From assembly GCA_033439685.1 (NCBI GenBank), contig JAUEDM010000008.1:1054001-1118000 (forward strand): a stretch of 64,000 bases of DNA, written 5' to 3'. Origin of the DNA: Apodospora peruviana (taxonomy: Eukaryota; Ascomycota; Sordariomycetes; Sordariales; Lasiosphaeriaceae). A program made the translations under genes and the position numbers. Each line of letters opens with the position of its first letter. The first letter of the stretch is position 1. Positions 21,344-32,526 of the stretch are shown one piece after another. Under the pieces are notes generated by a model. It did no database searches. It saw only the letters and a list, made by a program, of their open reading frames with translations, and was not told the origin of the DNA.

Positions 21344-22116
21344 TTACGGGTTTATGCAGCCACAGTTCGACGTGCATATAGCCAACGTGGCCGCGTTGCA
21401 CTGCAGCGAGGCGCCGTCGTGGTCGCACACGAGGTTCTGACCGTCACATTTGCAGTCGCAGTCATTGACACAGGCGTTTGAGGACACGCCATTTCGGCAG
21501 CCGACAAACCCAAGGATATCAACCGAGTCATCCCACTATCGGTTGTTATTTCCAAATTAGTCATGATTCCCGTCAAGAAGCAAAAGACAAGGACTTCGCT
21601 TTTTCTTTTCCCCGTCTGTCCGAGTAGGGAGAAAGACAATGAAGATGGCACTTACAAGGCACTTGAACGACTTGTACACCTCGGACGCGTCGGGATCCCT
21701 ACAGCCGTCCCAAATGAAATTCGCCATGCCCTTGCAGTCGTCTTCCGAGTAGAAAGTGCACGCTTTATTCTCGTTACGCACAAGGGCCGACTTTGGCAGA
21801 AGGGAATCTCCGGTGCAAGGATCCGGTCCGCCCCAGCCGCCTCTGGTGTACTGGGCGCAGTCGGTGTTGGGCATGTTTCGATCGAAGGTGTAGCAGGTGT
21901 TATCGGATGCGCCGGTGATGATGCGGTACATCGTCTGGTCGTTAGCATCGCAGCCGTTGACGTCTTTGTAAATGGTGACTATTAAGTGGTTATGACTTTT
22001 GTCTTAGCGCTTTGAAGCAGCACTGTAAAAGATGTTTTTGGAGGTTGCTCACCGTCGAAGGCCCCAGTGCTAGTTATGCCCCAGGAAGCCATTATGGCGA
22101 GGACCGAGAGGCGCAT
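21344..22116 (-). CDS. Secreted 18-cysteine protein, paralog A
   Basis: Three exons (22116-22053, 21978-21656, 21535-21344) give 192 residues. A signal peptide (MRLSVLAIMASWGITSTGA) precedes the mature part, which has 18 cysteines. Conserved blocks are MYRIITGASDNTCYTF, DCAQYTRGGW, SLLPKSALV and the end CVNDCDCKCDG with CGCINP. All 18 cysteines and both intron positions are shared with the divergent gene at 23158-23901, so the pair arose by duplication. I do not know the family; length, secretion and cysteine density suggest an apoplastic effector or a surface protein. A TATA box and a GT microsatellite lie in its upstream region. Confidence 0.78.
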
Positions 22117-22260
22117 CTTTGGGGATATGGCTGTGTCTAAGGCAGTTTACTTGGATATGATGAAAGTGTTGTCAGGTCAGAGCAGGAGTTGTGATGAAGT
22201 CGCAAGAGAGGTATGAAGTAATCTGGTTGAATACTACTAATCGAATAAGGACTCCCGTTA

Positions 22261-22281
22261 ACACACACATATATATATATA

Positions 22282-22313
<32 letters not shown>
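22261..22313. repeat. Compound microsatellite (AC)n(AT)n(GT)n
   Basis: Alternating acacac, atatat and gtgtgt blocks, 53 bp. It sits between the TATA box at about 22318-22330 and the ATG at 22116 of paralog A, thus near that gene's likely transcription start. Confidence 0.9.
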
Positions 22314-22315
<2 letters not shown>

Positions 22316-22316
<1 letters not shown>

Positions 22317-22330
22317 CTTTTTATATACAC
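22316..22330 (-). promoter_or_regulatory. TATA box of paralog A
   Basis: Minus strand GTGTATATAAAAAG, about 200 bp upstream of the ATG. Confidence 0.5.
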
Positions 22331-22940
22331 TCTAGCGAGCGGGCGTCGCGACAACTTTGAACTATTTCGGTCTCGAGATGAAGGCCACCTACAGTAGGTA
22401 CCCTGGGCTTACAGAGGTTTCCTCTAGCTAAGAATAGAAGTCAGATGAAAGTGCTCGGTACGTGGCTCGGATAAGGCCCGGTGACCTATCACATATAGTA
22501 ACTAGTAGATGAACTCAAGGATTAGACCACAGCTAAAAGCTACGCTCGGCTCAGCTCAGTACATTATGATTTAGTAGTAGCTATAGCTCGGAATAGCGCG
22601 GACTATCACGCTGACATCTAGCATTCTCAAACAGGTCGGCAGCATCCTTCTCGTGGCTGTGGCCCAGGGCCAGGCCATGAGGTGAGAGTAGAGGTCGAGT
22701 GAAAGTGGGGCGGGACCGATATAATCGGTAATGAATAGCTACTCACCTATTGGATAATGGACAAACATCAGTAAGAACTTGAATGGGCCAGTCATCAGCG
22801 GGCTGTGACTTATTTCCGGCGTGGCGTTGCACTTGCGAGCTGGATTCAGTGTCTCCGTTAAGGGTCTTGTCAGATTCGGACTGAATCCCGAGGCTACTTC
22901 AAGTATCCAAAACACAAGGTAAATTGCCGGATAGCTACCG

Positions 22941-22953
22941 TTGTATAAATAGT
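22941..22953 (+). promoter_or_regulatory. TATA box of paralog B
   Basis: tgtataaatagtt, about 205 bp upstream of the ATG at 23158, the same spacing as in paralog A. Confidence 0.5.
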
Positions 22954-23157
22954 TCTCCACTTACCGTTCGTCATGGGGGTGCTGTGGTTCTAAATATTGG
23001 ACCTGGCAGTATGTATCTACATTTTTGACACTTGGCTATGCTCATGGAGCTTACTCTGAAATTCCAGAATTACTGCTGGTAATAGTTTGCAACCACCACC
23101 ACAGGCCAAACAGCAGTACACCACGCCCTCCTCCTCGACGATAATTAAGCAGACGGC

Positions 23158-23901
23158 ATGCGGCTCTTCACCATCTTCCCCCTCGGGCTTCTTGGCCTTC
23201 ATGGGGTGTCAACGTTTGACAGTAAGTTCAAGTTTGCTACCTCAGCTTTCAGGAGGTAGCTACCCCCCTCCCCCTCCCACCACCAAGCTTCAGCATCGCT
23301 AACAAGACACGCAAAGTCACAATCTACAACAACGTTGCCGGATGCAATGCTAAAGATGACACCATGTACCGCATCGTAACCGGTGTCAGCGACGGGACCT
23401 GCTACACGTTTGACGAAGAGATGCCCGGCACCGATTGCGCGCAGTACAGTAGAGGTGGCTGGGAAGGACCGGACGGCTGTACGAAAGACTCGCTTCTTCC
23501 AAAGTCGGTCATCCAGAGAAACGGAAACGTGCCCTGCATCTTTTACTCGCAGAAGAACTGCGAGGGAGCCCTGATTCAGGAAACTGGTACTTGCGTAGAT
23601 GGCACACCCCTTGGACTCGACTCTTTCTCGTCATTCTCTTGCTCGGTAAGCGTGCCCTTCAGAATCTAAGAGATAAAGTCATTCTACTGACGGGTCTTGC
23701 TTTCGACCAAAACAGTGGGACGGTACCGTCGATATACTGGGCAACGTCGGCTGCCACGACGGCGTGTCGACCAACGTCTGCATCAACGACTGCAACTGTG
23801 TATGCAACGGTCAGCGTCTCTTTTGCCCGGAAAATCCACTTAGATGCACCGAGATGACCATCGCAAATTGCGTCAAGAATTGCAACTGCATCAATCCGTA
23901 A
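23158..23901 (+). CDS. Secreted 18-cysteine protein, paralog B
   Basis: Three exons (23158-23221, 23317-23645, 23716-23901) give 192 residues, the same length as paralog A. The signal peptide MRLFTIFPLGLLGLHGVS is followed by a mature part with 18 cysteines in the same order. Matching blocks are MYRIVTGVSDGTCYTF, DCAQYSRGGW, SLLPKSVIQ, CINDCNCVCNG and the end CNCINP. The first intron has the same phase and position (after the FD codons) and the second falls just before WDG in both genes. No domain is recognised. Divergence is largest between conserved cysteines, as expected for diversifying secreted proteins, but this was not measured. Confidence 0.78.
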
Positions 23902-24308
23902 GATCGATACTTTTTTTCCTCTGCGATATGGCGCCCCATCCTCCTTGTTGGCATGCGAGTATGGTGACGTGGGCTGACTCGAGTCGACCAACGGACCTTG
24001 CGAGTGCCCCAATAACACCCGGACGGACGGTGATTTTAGTACAGAAAATCGTGACGGTCGGCGGGTTGAAAGTTTATCAGATCTGTTCGGAGCAATAGGC
24101 GCTCTTGTGCTTGACTTCTCAGTCAGGCGGTTGGCAAGGCTCGGTCTGTTGGCGTGATGGAAGTGATAATCCTCTCCTTATCTAGCACAGGGGGTAATAG
24201 ACAAGCAAAGATACAATAGGCATGAACAAACCACCCTTGAAGAAGTAGATGTGGTCAAATTAGTAATCAGTATGAGAGCCTCGGCGACCTGCCCTGAATA
24301 GAATAGAA
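23902..24308. other. Intergenic, convergent 3' ends
   Basis: About 0.4 kb between paralog B and the methyltransferase gene; nothing seen. Confidence 0.4.
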
Positions 24309-25142
24309 TCACTTCCACCCCAAAACCTCGGCCTGCAGTGCCACATACCACGCATCATCATCAACCGCCCACCTCTCCAATGCCCCCCTCGTCTCCTCCA
24401 CCTCGTCATCAGTGATCCCAATCCGCAGCCAGCTCTCGCGAAACGGATCCCCGGCCTCCAGCTTCGCCCGACAAGCATCGGCAAACCACCGCCTGGCCTC
24501 CGGACCCGCGTGCACAGTCGTCCCAGCGCCGACTTTTACTTTACTACCCTCGAACCCGGCCAGCCGATACAAGGCAGGCATATCACCGCCCGGCAGCGCC
24601 GCATCCTCCGCGCCTTCCCAGAGCGCCCTGACCATGTTGCCAGCCCAGAGCCGGTCGAGGTCATGGCCCGTAGGATAAAAGCGCAAATCAACGGCGTCGC
24701 GCGTACCCAAAATCCCGCCAGGCTTGAGAACGCGGCGCATCTCGGTCAGCGCGCGCAGGCGCATGTCTCCTGTCCCGAGATGGGGGAAGAGCTGCGAGCT
24801 GAAGACCACGTCGAAGGTGTTGTCCGGGAAGGGCAGGCCGGCGAGCAGGTCGGCTTTCAGGAAAGTCAGGTTGTTGTTGCTGGTTTGTTGTCTTCTGGCT
24901 TGGTGGAGGATTTCATCCGAGATGTCGATGCCGATTACGGTTCCGTCGGGCTGGAGGTGGGCGGCAAACCCGACGGTGATGGTTCCAGGGCCGCAGCCGA
25001 CGTCGAGGACGCTGTCGGTGGCCTTGATGTGCGGCAGCAGGAAACCGGCGTCGGACTTGACGGTTCGTGCGGCGTGGCTGGCTACCGTGGCTTTGGAGTA
25101 GCCTTGGGTGTAGTTGGTCTTGTTTTGTTGTTCCGATGTCAT
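24309..25142 (-). CDS. Class I SAM-dependent methyltransferase (UbiE/COQ5-like fold)
   Basis: Single exon, 277 residues. Motif I is VLDVGCGPG at 45-53, with the acidic loop IGIDISDEIL after it, then the PFPDNTFDVVFSSQLFPHL motif and RRVLKPGGILGTRD. This order is normal for Methyltransf_11/25 proteins. The C-terminal ~110 residues hold the substrate side and are not informative. No secondary-metabolite backbone gene lies nearby, so the substrate stays unknown. No signal or membrane segment, so probably cytosolic. The ATG at 25142 lies 44 residues before motif I, a usual distance. Confidence 0.88.
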   Translation of the reverse strand: MTSEQQNKTNYTQGYSKATVASHAARTVKSDAGFLLPHIKATDSVLDVGCGPGTITVGFAAHLQPDGTVIGIDISDEILHQARRQQTSNNNLTFLKADLLAGLPFPDNTFDVVFSSQLFPHLGTGDMRLRALTEMRRVLKPGGILGTRDAVDLRFYPTGHDLDRLWAGNMVRALWEGAEDAALPGGDMPALYRLAGFEGSKVKVGAGTTVHAGPEARRWFADACRAKLEAGDPFRESWLRIGITDDEVEETRGALERWAVDDDAWYVALQAEVLGWK

Positions 25143-25850
25143 GATTTTGTGTTTTGTTCGAGGTCAGATCTTTCTTTGGATGGCAGTGGGCAAGGTAATG
25201 GATCAGGGGATGAGTAGGGGGATAACAGCAAAGAAAAAGCAATGGCTTGATGAAGAGAGATGGGTCGTTGCTTAACGGCTTCCAATCTATGACTTTTGAG
25301 ATGATGGTGTCTCCCAAAGCCATCGATAATTCTTCTGGTTCTCGAGATAGTTTCCTTCCGAGGAATCCGATCTCTCAGACGCTAGAAAGATTTGGCCAAT
25401 GGTTGGGTTGCACAACGGCAGCTTCCCCTCATCCGTGGTGGAGTGAGTCATGGACCCGGTATCACATCGTCTCTTTGATCAAGAGTGACGTAAAAAGAGT
25501 ACTTCCTTCCTCTTCTCTTATATCCGCCGATGTCCGTCACTGGTTGTGCCCTATAAATTATGGCACCCTTACGGCGTTGACCTGTCTAATTCTCCCATGG
25601 ACATTGGAATGCGTAAGAGGCGAACTTGTTTAGCAACCATGGCTTGGTGGAAACAAAGCACAGGCACCTGCTGCGAGTGTTGATAAAGGCGTCACATGTT
25701 AAGGCAGGTCCTATGATTCCAAAGTTAAAGTAGAACGGTTTGCCATCCGTCGGTGTCCTTCGATCTTGGCTTGCCTAGGTAAGTATTCAACCCATTTGGC
25801 CCCCTTCTCTCCAACTCTTTATGAGCCTTGTGTATACACTCGAATCTTTC
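25143..25850. other. Intergenic upstream of the methyltransferase
   Basis: About 0.7 kb: the promoter side of the methyltransferase and the 3' side of the ankyrin gene. No gene seen. Confidence 0.4.
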
Positions 25851-27627
25851 TTATGAACCCCTAGTCAGCGGCCTAATTCCAATAGGTCCTTTCTTCAGCT
25901 CTGTCGCCCCCCACGATTCAAGTAGTTCAGCCATAGAATCCATGCCCGCCTTTTTCACCGCCCCCAGAAATATACTTTTATCACGCTCAGTCCCGACACC
26001 GGCAAGCAGCAGCATCTCCGCCATGGCAGTATGCTCCTTCAAGATCGCCTGCCTCAGCATGTAACTGTCCTTCTTTTGAATCTCAGCGCCGGCATCCAGC
26101 AACTTGCGGACCATCGCCATACTCCCAGCTCTAGCGGCCGCAGTCAACGGCGTGTCTAACCGGGGGTCATTTCGATTGTGATTAGGGTCGGCCCCGCGTT
26201 CGAGCAACAGATCGACCACGTCGTCGTAACACCCGCGAACGGCCTGGGACAAAGCTGGTCCCCACCGACCGCAGCGGTCAGCCGCGTCGGCGCCAATATC
26301 CAAAAGGTGCCGGACCATGACCACATCGCCCGCTGCTGCTCTTCGCACCAACCAGTAATTTTCATGTTTCTGTTCTCCGGTATCCTCCACCCTGTCGCCC
26401 TTGCCCGGCATAAGCAGACCGTTCAAATACGTGTATACCTGGGGGGACGTTGCACGGATCATGGCATGGCTGATTGTGCGCCAGGTGGCCGAATCGTGCG
26501 GTATGAATCTGCCGCCATTGGCATGTTCCGGCTCCGGCTGGTGATGGCCATCATGCCACACCATCTTCGAGGACGACGACGACGACAACGACGACGAAAG
26601 TGAGGTCATGGAAGATTCGGGGTCGGGAACGTTGCCATGATGCTCGCCTCCAGCCGCTTCATGATGGTGCGAGTCGACAGCCTTGCGGGACGATGAAAAT
26701 AAAACCACCTTTACCATGTCCAAGTCTCCCCTCGATGCTGCTCCCACGAGCGCAGCTCTGCTGACGTGGCGCCTGATTCCATGGTCAGGCCACCTCCTAG
26801 GTGTTGAAGATTCGTAGTTAGGCAAGTGTTCCAGCAAAAACCGAACCACATCAGCGTGGCCTGCCCAGGCGGCGAGATAGGCAGGATTTGCAAAGAGGCT
26901 GGTGCCATTGTGAGCATCCCAATGGCTTTGGTCGACGACGACACCTTCTTTGGCAACGAGTTCCTGTACTAGCGGCAAGTATCCAAAGTAAGACGCTGCC
27001 GAAAGCAGATTTCGCTCGAGGGTGCTGGGTAGCAGCTGCTGACCATTACTCGGAGTATAAAGTCTGATGTGCTGCCAACTGGCCCAAAGTATAAAGCGAT
27101 TGGGATATTTGATGCCCCCGTAGAGGGCGAGTCGGCAGAGTTCGCGAATGATGCACTCATAATCCTCTTCTCGGCCGGTGTATTTGACGAGACTGGCGGC
27201 CACGGCGCGTATCTCGGGGTACCGCCCTCGTACTGGTATTGACTCATAATCCACCATCGTCGTCTCATTAGAGCGGCACCGCCAGACCAGATAGTCAAGC
27301 CAGACGGTTTCGGTGGCGCCATGGTAGTGCAGCTGAGGGTACTTGAGGTAGTTAATGTGGGTCACGATCGCGTTTTCCAGCGTTTCGGTACCGAATAGTG
27401 CGGGCGTGAACAGAGCGTAAAACGTTTCTGTGACATGCCACGAAAATGAAGTCAACAGGGAGACGGGCCACGATTTTCATAGGGATTTGGGGCTTACTGC
27501 ACACAAGCTTCAATCGCATAGCCCGTGCAAGTGGACGACCGCTAACCCCGCGCCCAGGGATCCGAGCTAGGATGCTGTAGTAGAGGATGTGTTGAAGAAG
27601 CTCTGGAGGGAGATGAAGAATGCGCAT
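25851..27627 (-). CDS. F-box-like / ankyrin-repeat protein
   Basis: Two exons (27627-27498, 27427-25851) give 568 residues. Splicing joins MRLKLVC to KTFYALF, completing an F-box-like start (LPPELLQHILYYSI, then RLKLVCKTFYAL). Ankyrin-type repeats follow from about 185 (GTSLFANPAYLAAWAGHADVV), 245 (RAALVGAASRGDLDMVKVV) and, after a Ser/His-rich insert (SSSLSSSSSSK), from about 400 to 540 (VRRAAAGDVVMVRHLLDIGA, VDLLLERGADPNHNRND, PLTAAARAGSMAMVRKLL). Such proteins may bring bound targets to an SCF ubiquitin ligase, or simply bind proteins. The first ATG in frame at 27627 is used. The repeat region ends close to the C-terminus. Confidence 0.82.
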
Positions 27628-28502
27628 GTTGAAAACGGTCACGACGACGACACTTGAGGCTTGGGAGAGATTGTAACGTGCGAATCGCGCTGGATGAATA
27701 TGGCGGTACTAAGGTCAGTGGATAAAAAAGTTAGTCGACGTTGGCTGCGACGGGGTTGAAGGTAAACGGGAGTCTCCCATCCCTCGATGTCGGACCTTGG
27801 AAGCGCAGGCCCGGGTAGGGCCTATGTGCTGACATCACGTGTACTGTACAGTGCCGATGACTGTGCCGTATCACTGTATTTTTAGAAGAGCAACTGTAGG
27901 TGTGTGGCGGACCCGTCCAGTAGGTATTAGGAGCCGCGGTGGTGAAGGAGAAAACAATCAAGTTTCGGTATTTTTAAGGATGGTGATTAGATCGAAGTCT
28001 CTGCCTCTTGAAAATCTTGATTACATGCACTGTTTTCGGTCCGCGCTCCTTGGTGACGTCAATGGAGCTCAGTGTTGTCCCAACCTGGAAGTCACGACAA
28101 CGGTCTTTTGAATTTGAACCGATGTCTGCTTCTGATACTCCATTGGTGTCCACCAATTCCGGCAACAAAAAACTGCGCACTTTCGGTCCCTTTTGTCATC
28201 TTCTCGGCACCACAAGGCTGACCCAAGATGGTACCTTCTGTGCATCTTTTGCATGAATTGTTTGTGATATATGGAAAAGACTGTGAATTAAATCTACTGA
28301 TGGAAGACCATTAAAACAAACCAACAACAGAACGCCAACCAAAAAAACACAAAGAAATCAGGATAAAGCAAACACAGACCAACACCAACCCTGGTACCAG
28401 TACCCTTGACTTACGTGTAACCCAGGAACCAACTTGCGCATAAACTCCCGCCACCACCAACATCAGCTACTGGTGTCATGCAATGAAAATTGGCAAGAGG
28501 AC
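27628..28502. other. Intergenic
   Basis: About 0.9 kb upstream of the ankyrin gene. Short open frames on both strands lack coding bias. A run rich in A and C (28290-28440) lies 3' of the next gene. Confidence 0.4.
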
Positions 28503-29517
28503 TTAACCGAGAATGAAGGTATAGCTGAAATCATCCTCGGCCGTCCCAGGACCGACGTGGATCTCAGTGACCTGCTTGCCGGTGGGCACCTTGGCCAGGA
28601 AAGCTTGCGTATTCTTTCCGAACCCCGAATTGTTGAGGTTGTCGTCAAAGACCTCCTTCTCCGTTGGGAGCTCCGAGTCCCTCCTAACGGTATAGTCCAA
28701 CCCACCGCCCATCTTCTCGCGGGACCGCTCGACCACCTCGACGCTCCGCTCCTCGTAGACCTGCTCGAAGCGCAGCTGCTTAATGTCGGTCGGACTCATG
28801 CCGCCCTTGTGGATCGCCGCCGTCGCTTCCATCTCCCACAGCCGAGCACGATCCGTTTTGCCCTTGGGATCGCCCGTGTTCCCTTGGTTATCCGGGTCAA
28901 GCTTGGCGTCGTCGACGGTGATGGACCCTTCGTCCTTGTTGGTCCGGATCGTGGCCACCTCTACGCCCTCGTCCTTTGGGTCGTCGTTCCTCGTCTTGGA
29001 GTGGATCTTCCAGACCAAGTCGTTGCCGTCTGGGACGCCGTCCTTGACGATGTAGCCCTTGTCCTCGATGTTAGGGATAGCGCTGACGTCGGTGGCGGGG
29101 GTTGCCTAACACATGTAGCAAGTCAGCCTTGATTATTTGTGTAGAGTGGGGACTAGAAGGAGTGCTTACATCTGGCTGAGGTTTGGTTGACTGTCCCCAC
29201 GCCGGTCCCGAAATCGCACCGGATTGTTCGCCGTCGGGGTCAAAATCCGGGTCGGTCTCTGGACGCTTGGAAGGCCCAGCGCCGGCATCGTCTCCCTCCT
29301 CATCGGGCCGGGGACGCTTGGGCGGACGAATTCCGGCGCGGGCGGCGATGAGATGATTGTCGCCGTGCCATTGTTCGCCCTGAGTGACACTGACTTCGCC
29401 ACAGGTCACATCGGAACCCGAGGGACAGAGTAGCGCGTGTGGTGCGGCAAGGGTGGTTCGAGCTAGAAGCCCTGCCAAAAGCAGGACAAGGGCCGAAGCT
29501 TTGGAGTTGGGCCGCAT
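28503..29517 (-). CDS. Secreted protein of unknown function, 316 residues
   Basis: Two exons (29517-29170, 29105-28503) with a 64-bp intron give 316 residues. A signal peptide (NSKASALVLLLAGLLARTTLA) ends near residue 25. The next ~90 residues are acidic and Pro-rich (RPRPDEEGDDAGAGPSKRPE) and likely disordered. The C-terminal ~190 residues look folded and are charged, with VWKIHSKTRN, LRFEQVYEERSVEVVER and a final YTFILG. Two cysteines near the start (CPSGSDVTCGE) could pair. I do not recognise a family. The gene is read away from the next plus-strand gene across a 1.6 kb gap. Confidence 0.72.
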
Positions 29518-31137
29518 GGTTGCTGATTATTCTATAACCAGGAAAGGCTTTTATGGATGATGGAAGATGAAATGATCGTGATTCAATCGAGAAGCGCTGG
29601 TTGGTACAGACTACAGTGTAGCAGGAGACACTACTGAGGATGTCAAGAGATGATGTGGTGATAATGGGGAATCAGAGAAATGTCTTAGGGAGATCAGAGA
29701 TGAGAAATGATATCGATCGAGAGTAGATTTGATAGAGTTGCAAGACGCTTTGTGGTATTGAACAGATAATGCGCTGTTGTTGATGGAGATGATGATGAAG
29801 CGGAACGTCGAAAACTCTATGTCCTCCTGCCGATTATATAGATCAATTCTCAGCTTCATTACATTTACCTGTGTGAATTGTAAGTTGTATCATCCATGCT
29901 GCGAGACCTCATGCAGGGTTCTTGACATATCTTCAGTTCTAAGGTTCTAATCATATCACGGTAGAAAACGGCCAACATCGTGGTTTCGGCCGGCCAAACC
30001 ACGATGGTAGACCACGTCTGGCATCGTAAATGAACAAATATATCCCGCGATGTGGCCTCTACAGTAATGAAATTCTCGTTATAGTATGAAACTGAAACAA
30101 GGCGGTGCAATGGATATCCTCTCTTCCGCTACGAGCTTGAGGTTGTTAGTATTTGACTAGGTCAAGTCGATATCCTGTGCCACCAGCAGGAGTATAAACG
30201 GCCAGAAGCATGGCCGAAAGCCCCATCCGAAATAGAAGGTTCCCTAACCTGTAAATAAGAATACCTCACCTTACCCACAGGTCACAGGGGTGGTGTTTGG
30301 GACCCCTATCACTGTCGGCACTCGGGCAGTATCGAACACCGAGTTCAGATCTCTTTGGATTAATACGTCAAACATGGGCGGCGCGGTTCTATGCATCAGC
30401 TCGCGGCTAATGTCTGCGGCCGCTCACATGTCAGCGTCGCGTCGTACATGACCAAAGACGGCGGAATTAGGTTCCACAGACCAGCCTTACGGCCCCCAAT
30501 TTTGCATAGACACAGGGTGCTAGGTATTCTAATTCAGTGCATTTGCATTAAATCATGATCGCATGACGGTTCCCGGACCCACCGTGTTAAGTTGGGAGCA
30601 GCCCGCCTCCGGCACAGGCCGCACAGCCAGTCCTATCCGTCGGGCGTTTAGTAGCTATTTTCGAGGAGACTGTTGTTGTTGTTGTTGTTGTTGTTAATGC
30701 TCGACAGGGGTATACTGATCGAAGTCAATTTAGAACGGGTTTAGATGTTTCCACTGGAAAATATGGGAACATCAAAGTGGCTCATCACTGCCAACAAACA
30801 AGCATGTGATGAGAATAACTTCAAGAGAAAAGAAAAAGGCCAAGACCATTTAGTGGTACCGGGAGGCTAACAATGAAGAGGCTCTGTAGAATATAAGGAG
30901 CTCAACCTGTCCTCCCATCAAAGTCGTTTTTGAGATCTGAGAACCATACTCATCAGATCAACAAACATAATTACTTCCCCTATACAACTCTCGATTCTAC
31001 CATTCAAAACACATACATATACTCTGCACATCATCTTACCTCCTCTTCAGCACCCCTACTCATTATATCAACCATTGAAGCCACAAGACCCAAAACCCGC
31101 CCGCCAAAAGTCCTCAAACAACAAGACACCAACCAAC
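29518..31137. other. Intergenic, divergent promoters, one microsatellite
   Basis: About 1.6 kb. A TATA-like ctatataatc on the minus strand lies near 29830-29842 and a (GTT)n run at about 30673-30695. No gene was recognised here; the open frames are short. Confidence 0.45.
30671..30695. repeat. (GTT)n microsatellite
   Basis: About eight uninterrupted gtt units. Confidence 0.85.
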
Positions 31138-32526
31138 ATGGCTGGATTCCTAGCCCTCGATGGCCTAGCACTCATAGGCACGGCCATAACCACCGTGCCT
31201 GTCATCCAAGACCTGTTCAACCCAAAGCCCGACAGCAGCACGACAACCAAAGTGCGCATCATTGTCGGTGACGCCGACTTTGCAGAGGGCAACGAGCCAC
31301 ACGTTTCCCTCTTTGATCGCTCCGGCAACAACATCGGCTTCACGTCCGACTTCCGACAATTCGGCGACGTCATCAACAGAGGCCAGCCGGCCGACATCGA
31401 TGTCGTGCAGATCGACCCAGGCGCATCGGCCAATGGCGCCGAGTACATGGCCCTCAGCGCCAGCGAGGGCAACGCCATCTGCATCTCGATCGTAACGGTG
31501 ACCACGCCTACGGGGATCAAGTACAGCTTCATGGGGGACATCGCTACGCAGTGCGGCATTCCCTGGTTTCCCGGCAACGTGCTCGCGTCCATCGGCCCCA
31601 AGGGCGAGGTACGTCCCAACTGCGTCTGGATCGACGGAGACGGGACCAACGGGATCAATACACACGGTCTAGGCATGCACCTGCCCTCGTTCCAGTCCAA
31701 CGAGGACCGCGAGCAGGATTTCCAAGAGCATCCCGACAGGATGTGCAAGTCGGACCCGCGGTTCAAGGCCTACGATGCCCTCACCTTTACGGATTCCATC
31801 CCGTTCTTCAAGGAGCCGGTGTTTGATGGGACCACACTACTAGATTTCGACGATAAGGCGCTCGACCAGTCCAACTGGGACCAGAAGCCGATCGACCTCA
31901 GCATCCTAGGCCAGCGTCGCAGATCTTATTCTTATCAAAAGCAACAGCAGTACGAGCAAGACGGTGATGCTCGTAACGTCGCCGCCACCGGCACTACGAC
32001 TGGCACTGGCACTGGTACCACCAACAAGAAGGCCGTCGCCGGCGGGAACCATCGAAACGAGACCAACACTACCACTGGCACCACCGCCACTTCATCACAA
32101 GAGTCATCAGCAACAGAATCAGCAGGAGATGACAAGAAAAAACACGGTGGTGGCAACAACCCTGACCCCAACTCAAACCCCAAGAACATGAACCCAAACG
32201 AGCAGGACAAGGGAAAGAACAGAAAGAACAAGAACTGGAAAATGCCAGGCCACCTGATCGTCACGCCCCACGCGTCGCACAACGTCCAGGCCGTCTGCAA
32301 GAGCCGGTCCTCTATGGGTCCGGACATCGTCAACCCCAAGGAAGGGTGGTACTGCGACATGGAGACCAAGACGCTCTGGGAGGTGTGCAAGACGTCGAAG
32401 CAGGGGGCATGTTTCGACGTCGACACCAACCGGATGAGGATGGGCAAGGGAAATTCCCGGAGGGACGAGAAGTCTGGTCGCGTGATTCCGCGGAAGGAGT
32501 ATACCACTGTTAAGCAGTGGAAGTAA
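31138..32526 (+). CDS. Unrecognised 462-residue protein with low-complexity middle
   Basis: Single exon, 462 residues from the ATG at 31138 (MAGFLALDGLALIGTAITTV, a hydrophobic start that could be a signal-anchor). Residues ~35-250 look like one folded domain with the blocks VRIIVGDADFAEGNEPHVSL, EYMALSASEGNAICIS and YSFMGDIATQCGIPWFPGN. Then comes a Thr/Gly/Asn/Lys-rich linker (about 275-370: TGTTTGTGTGTTNKK, NPDPNSNPKNMNPNEQ). A C-terminal cysteine-containing domain (VCKSRSSMGPDIVNPKEGWY, TSKQGACFDVDTN) ends it. Similar architecture occurs in uncharacterised fungal proteins, but I cannot name a family. Third positions are strongly C/G, so the frame is real. Confidence 0.72.
   Translation: MAGFLALDGLALIGTAITTVPVIQDLFNPKPDSSTTTKVRIIVGDADFAEGNEPHVSLFDRSGNNIGFTSDFRQFGDVINRGQPADIDVVQIDPGASANGAEYMALSASEGNAICISIVTVTTPTGIKYSFMGDIATQCGIPWFPGNVLASIGPKGEVRPNCVWIDGDGTNGINTHGLGMHLPSFQSNEDREQDFQEHPDRMCKSDPRFKAYDALTFTDSIPFFKEPVFDGTTLLDFDDKALDQSNWDQKPIDLSILGQRRRSYSYQKQQQYEQDGDARNVAATGTTTGTGTGTTNKKAVAGGNHRNETNTTTGTTATSSQESSATESAGDDKKKHGGGNNPDPNSNPKNMNPNEQDKGKNRKNKNWKMPGHLIVTPHASHNVQAVCKSRSSMGPDIVNPKEGWYCDMETKTLWEVCKTSKQGACFDVDTNRMRMGKGNSRRDEKSGRVIPRKEYTTVKQWK

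Larger units (their letters stand above)
22117..23157. other. Shared upstream region of the two 18-cysteine genes
   Basis: About 1.04 kb between head-to-head paralogs. Besides the microsatellite and two TATA boxes, a stretch at about 22633-22686 reads QVGSILLVAVAQGQAM, signal-peptide-like but without its own ATG start; it may be a relic or chance. Confidence 0.45.

Noticed and set aside
22633..22686. Signal-peptide-like reading QVGSILLVAVAQGQAM as a third effector gene
   Set aside because: No ATG start, a stop follows at once, and no match to the two paralogs.
1681..25142. Secondary-metabolite gene cluster (ADH, MDR, MFS, methyltransferase)
   Set aside because: No PKS, NRPS, terpene or other core enzyme, no cluster regulator, and unrelated genes and a transposon lie between.
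24510..25217. 235-codon plus-strand frame opposite the methyltransferase
   Set aside because: Antisense of an obvious methyltransferase.
28434..29132. 232-codon plus-strand frame opposite the secreted 316-residue protein
   Set aside because: The opposite strand has a signal peptide, an intron and coding bias.
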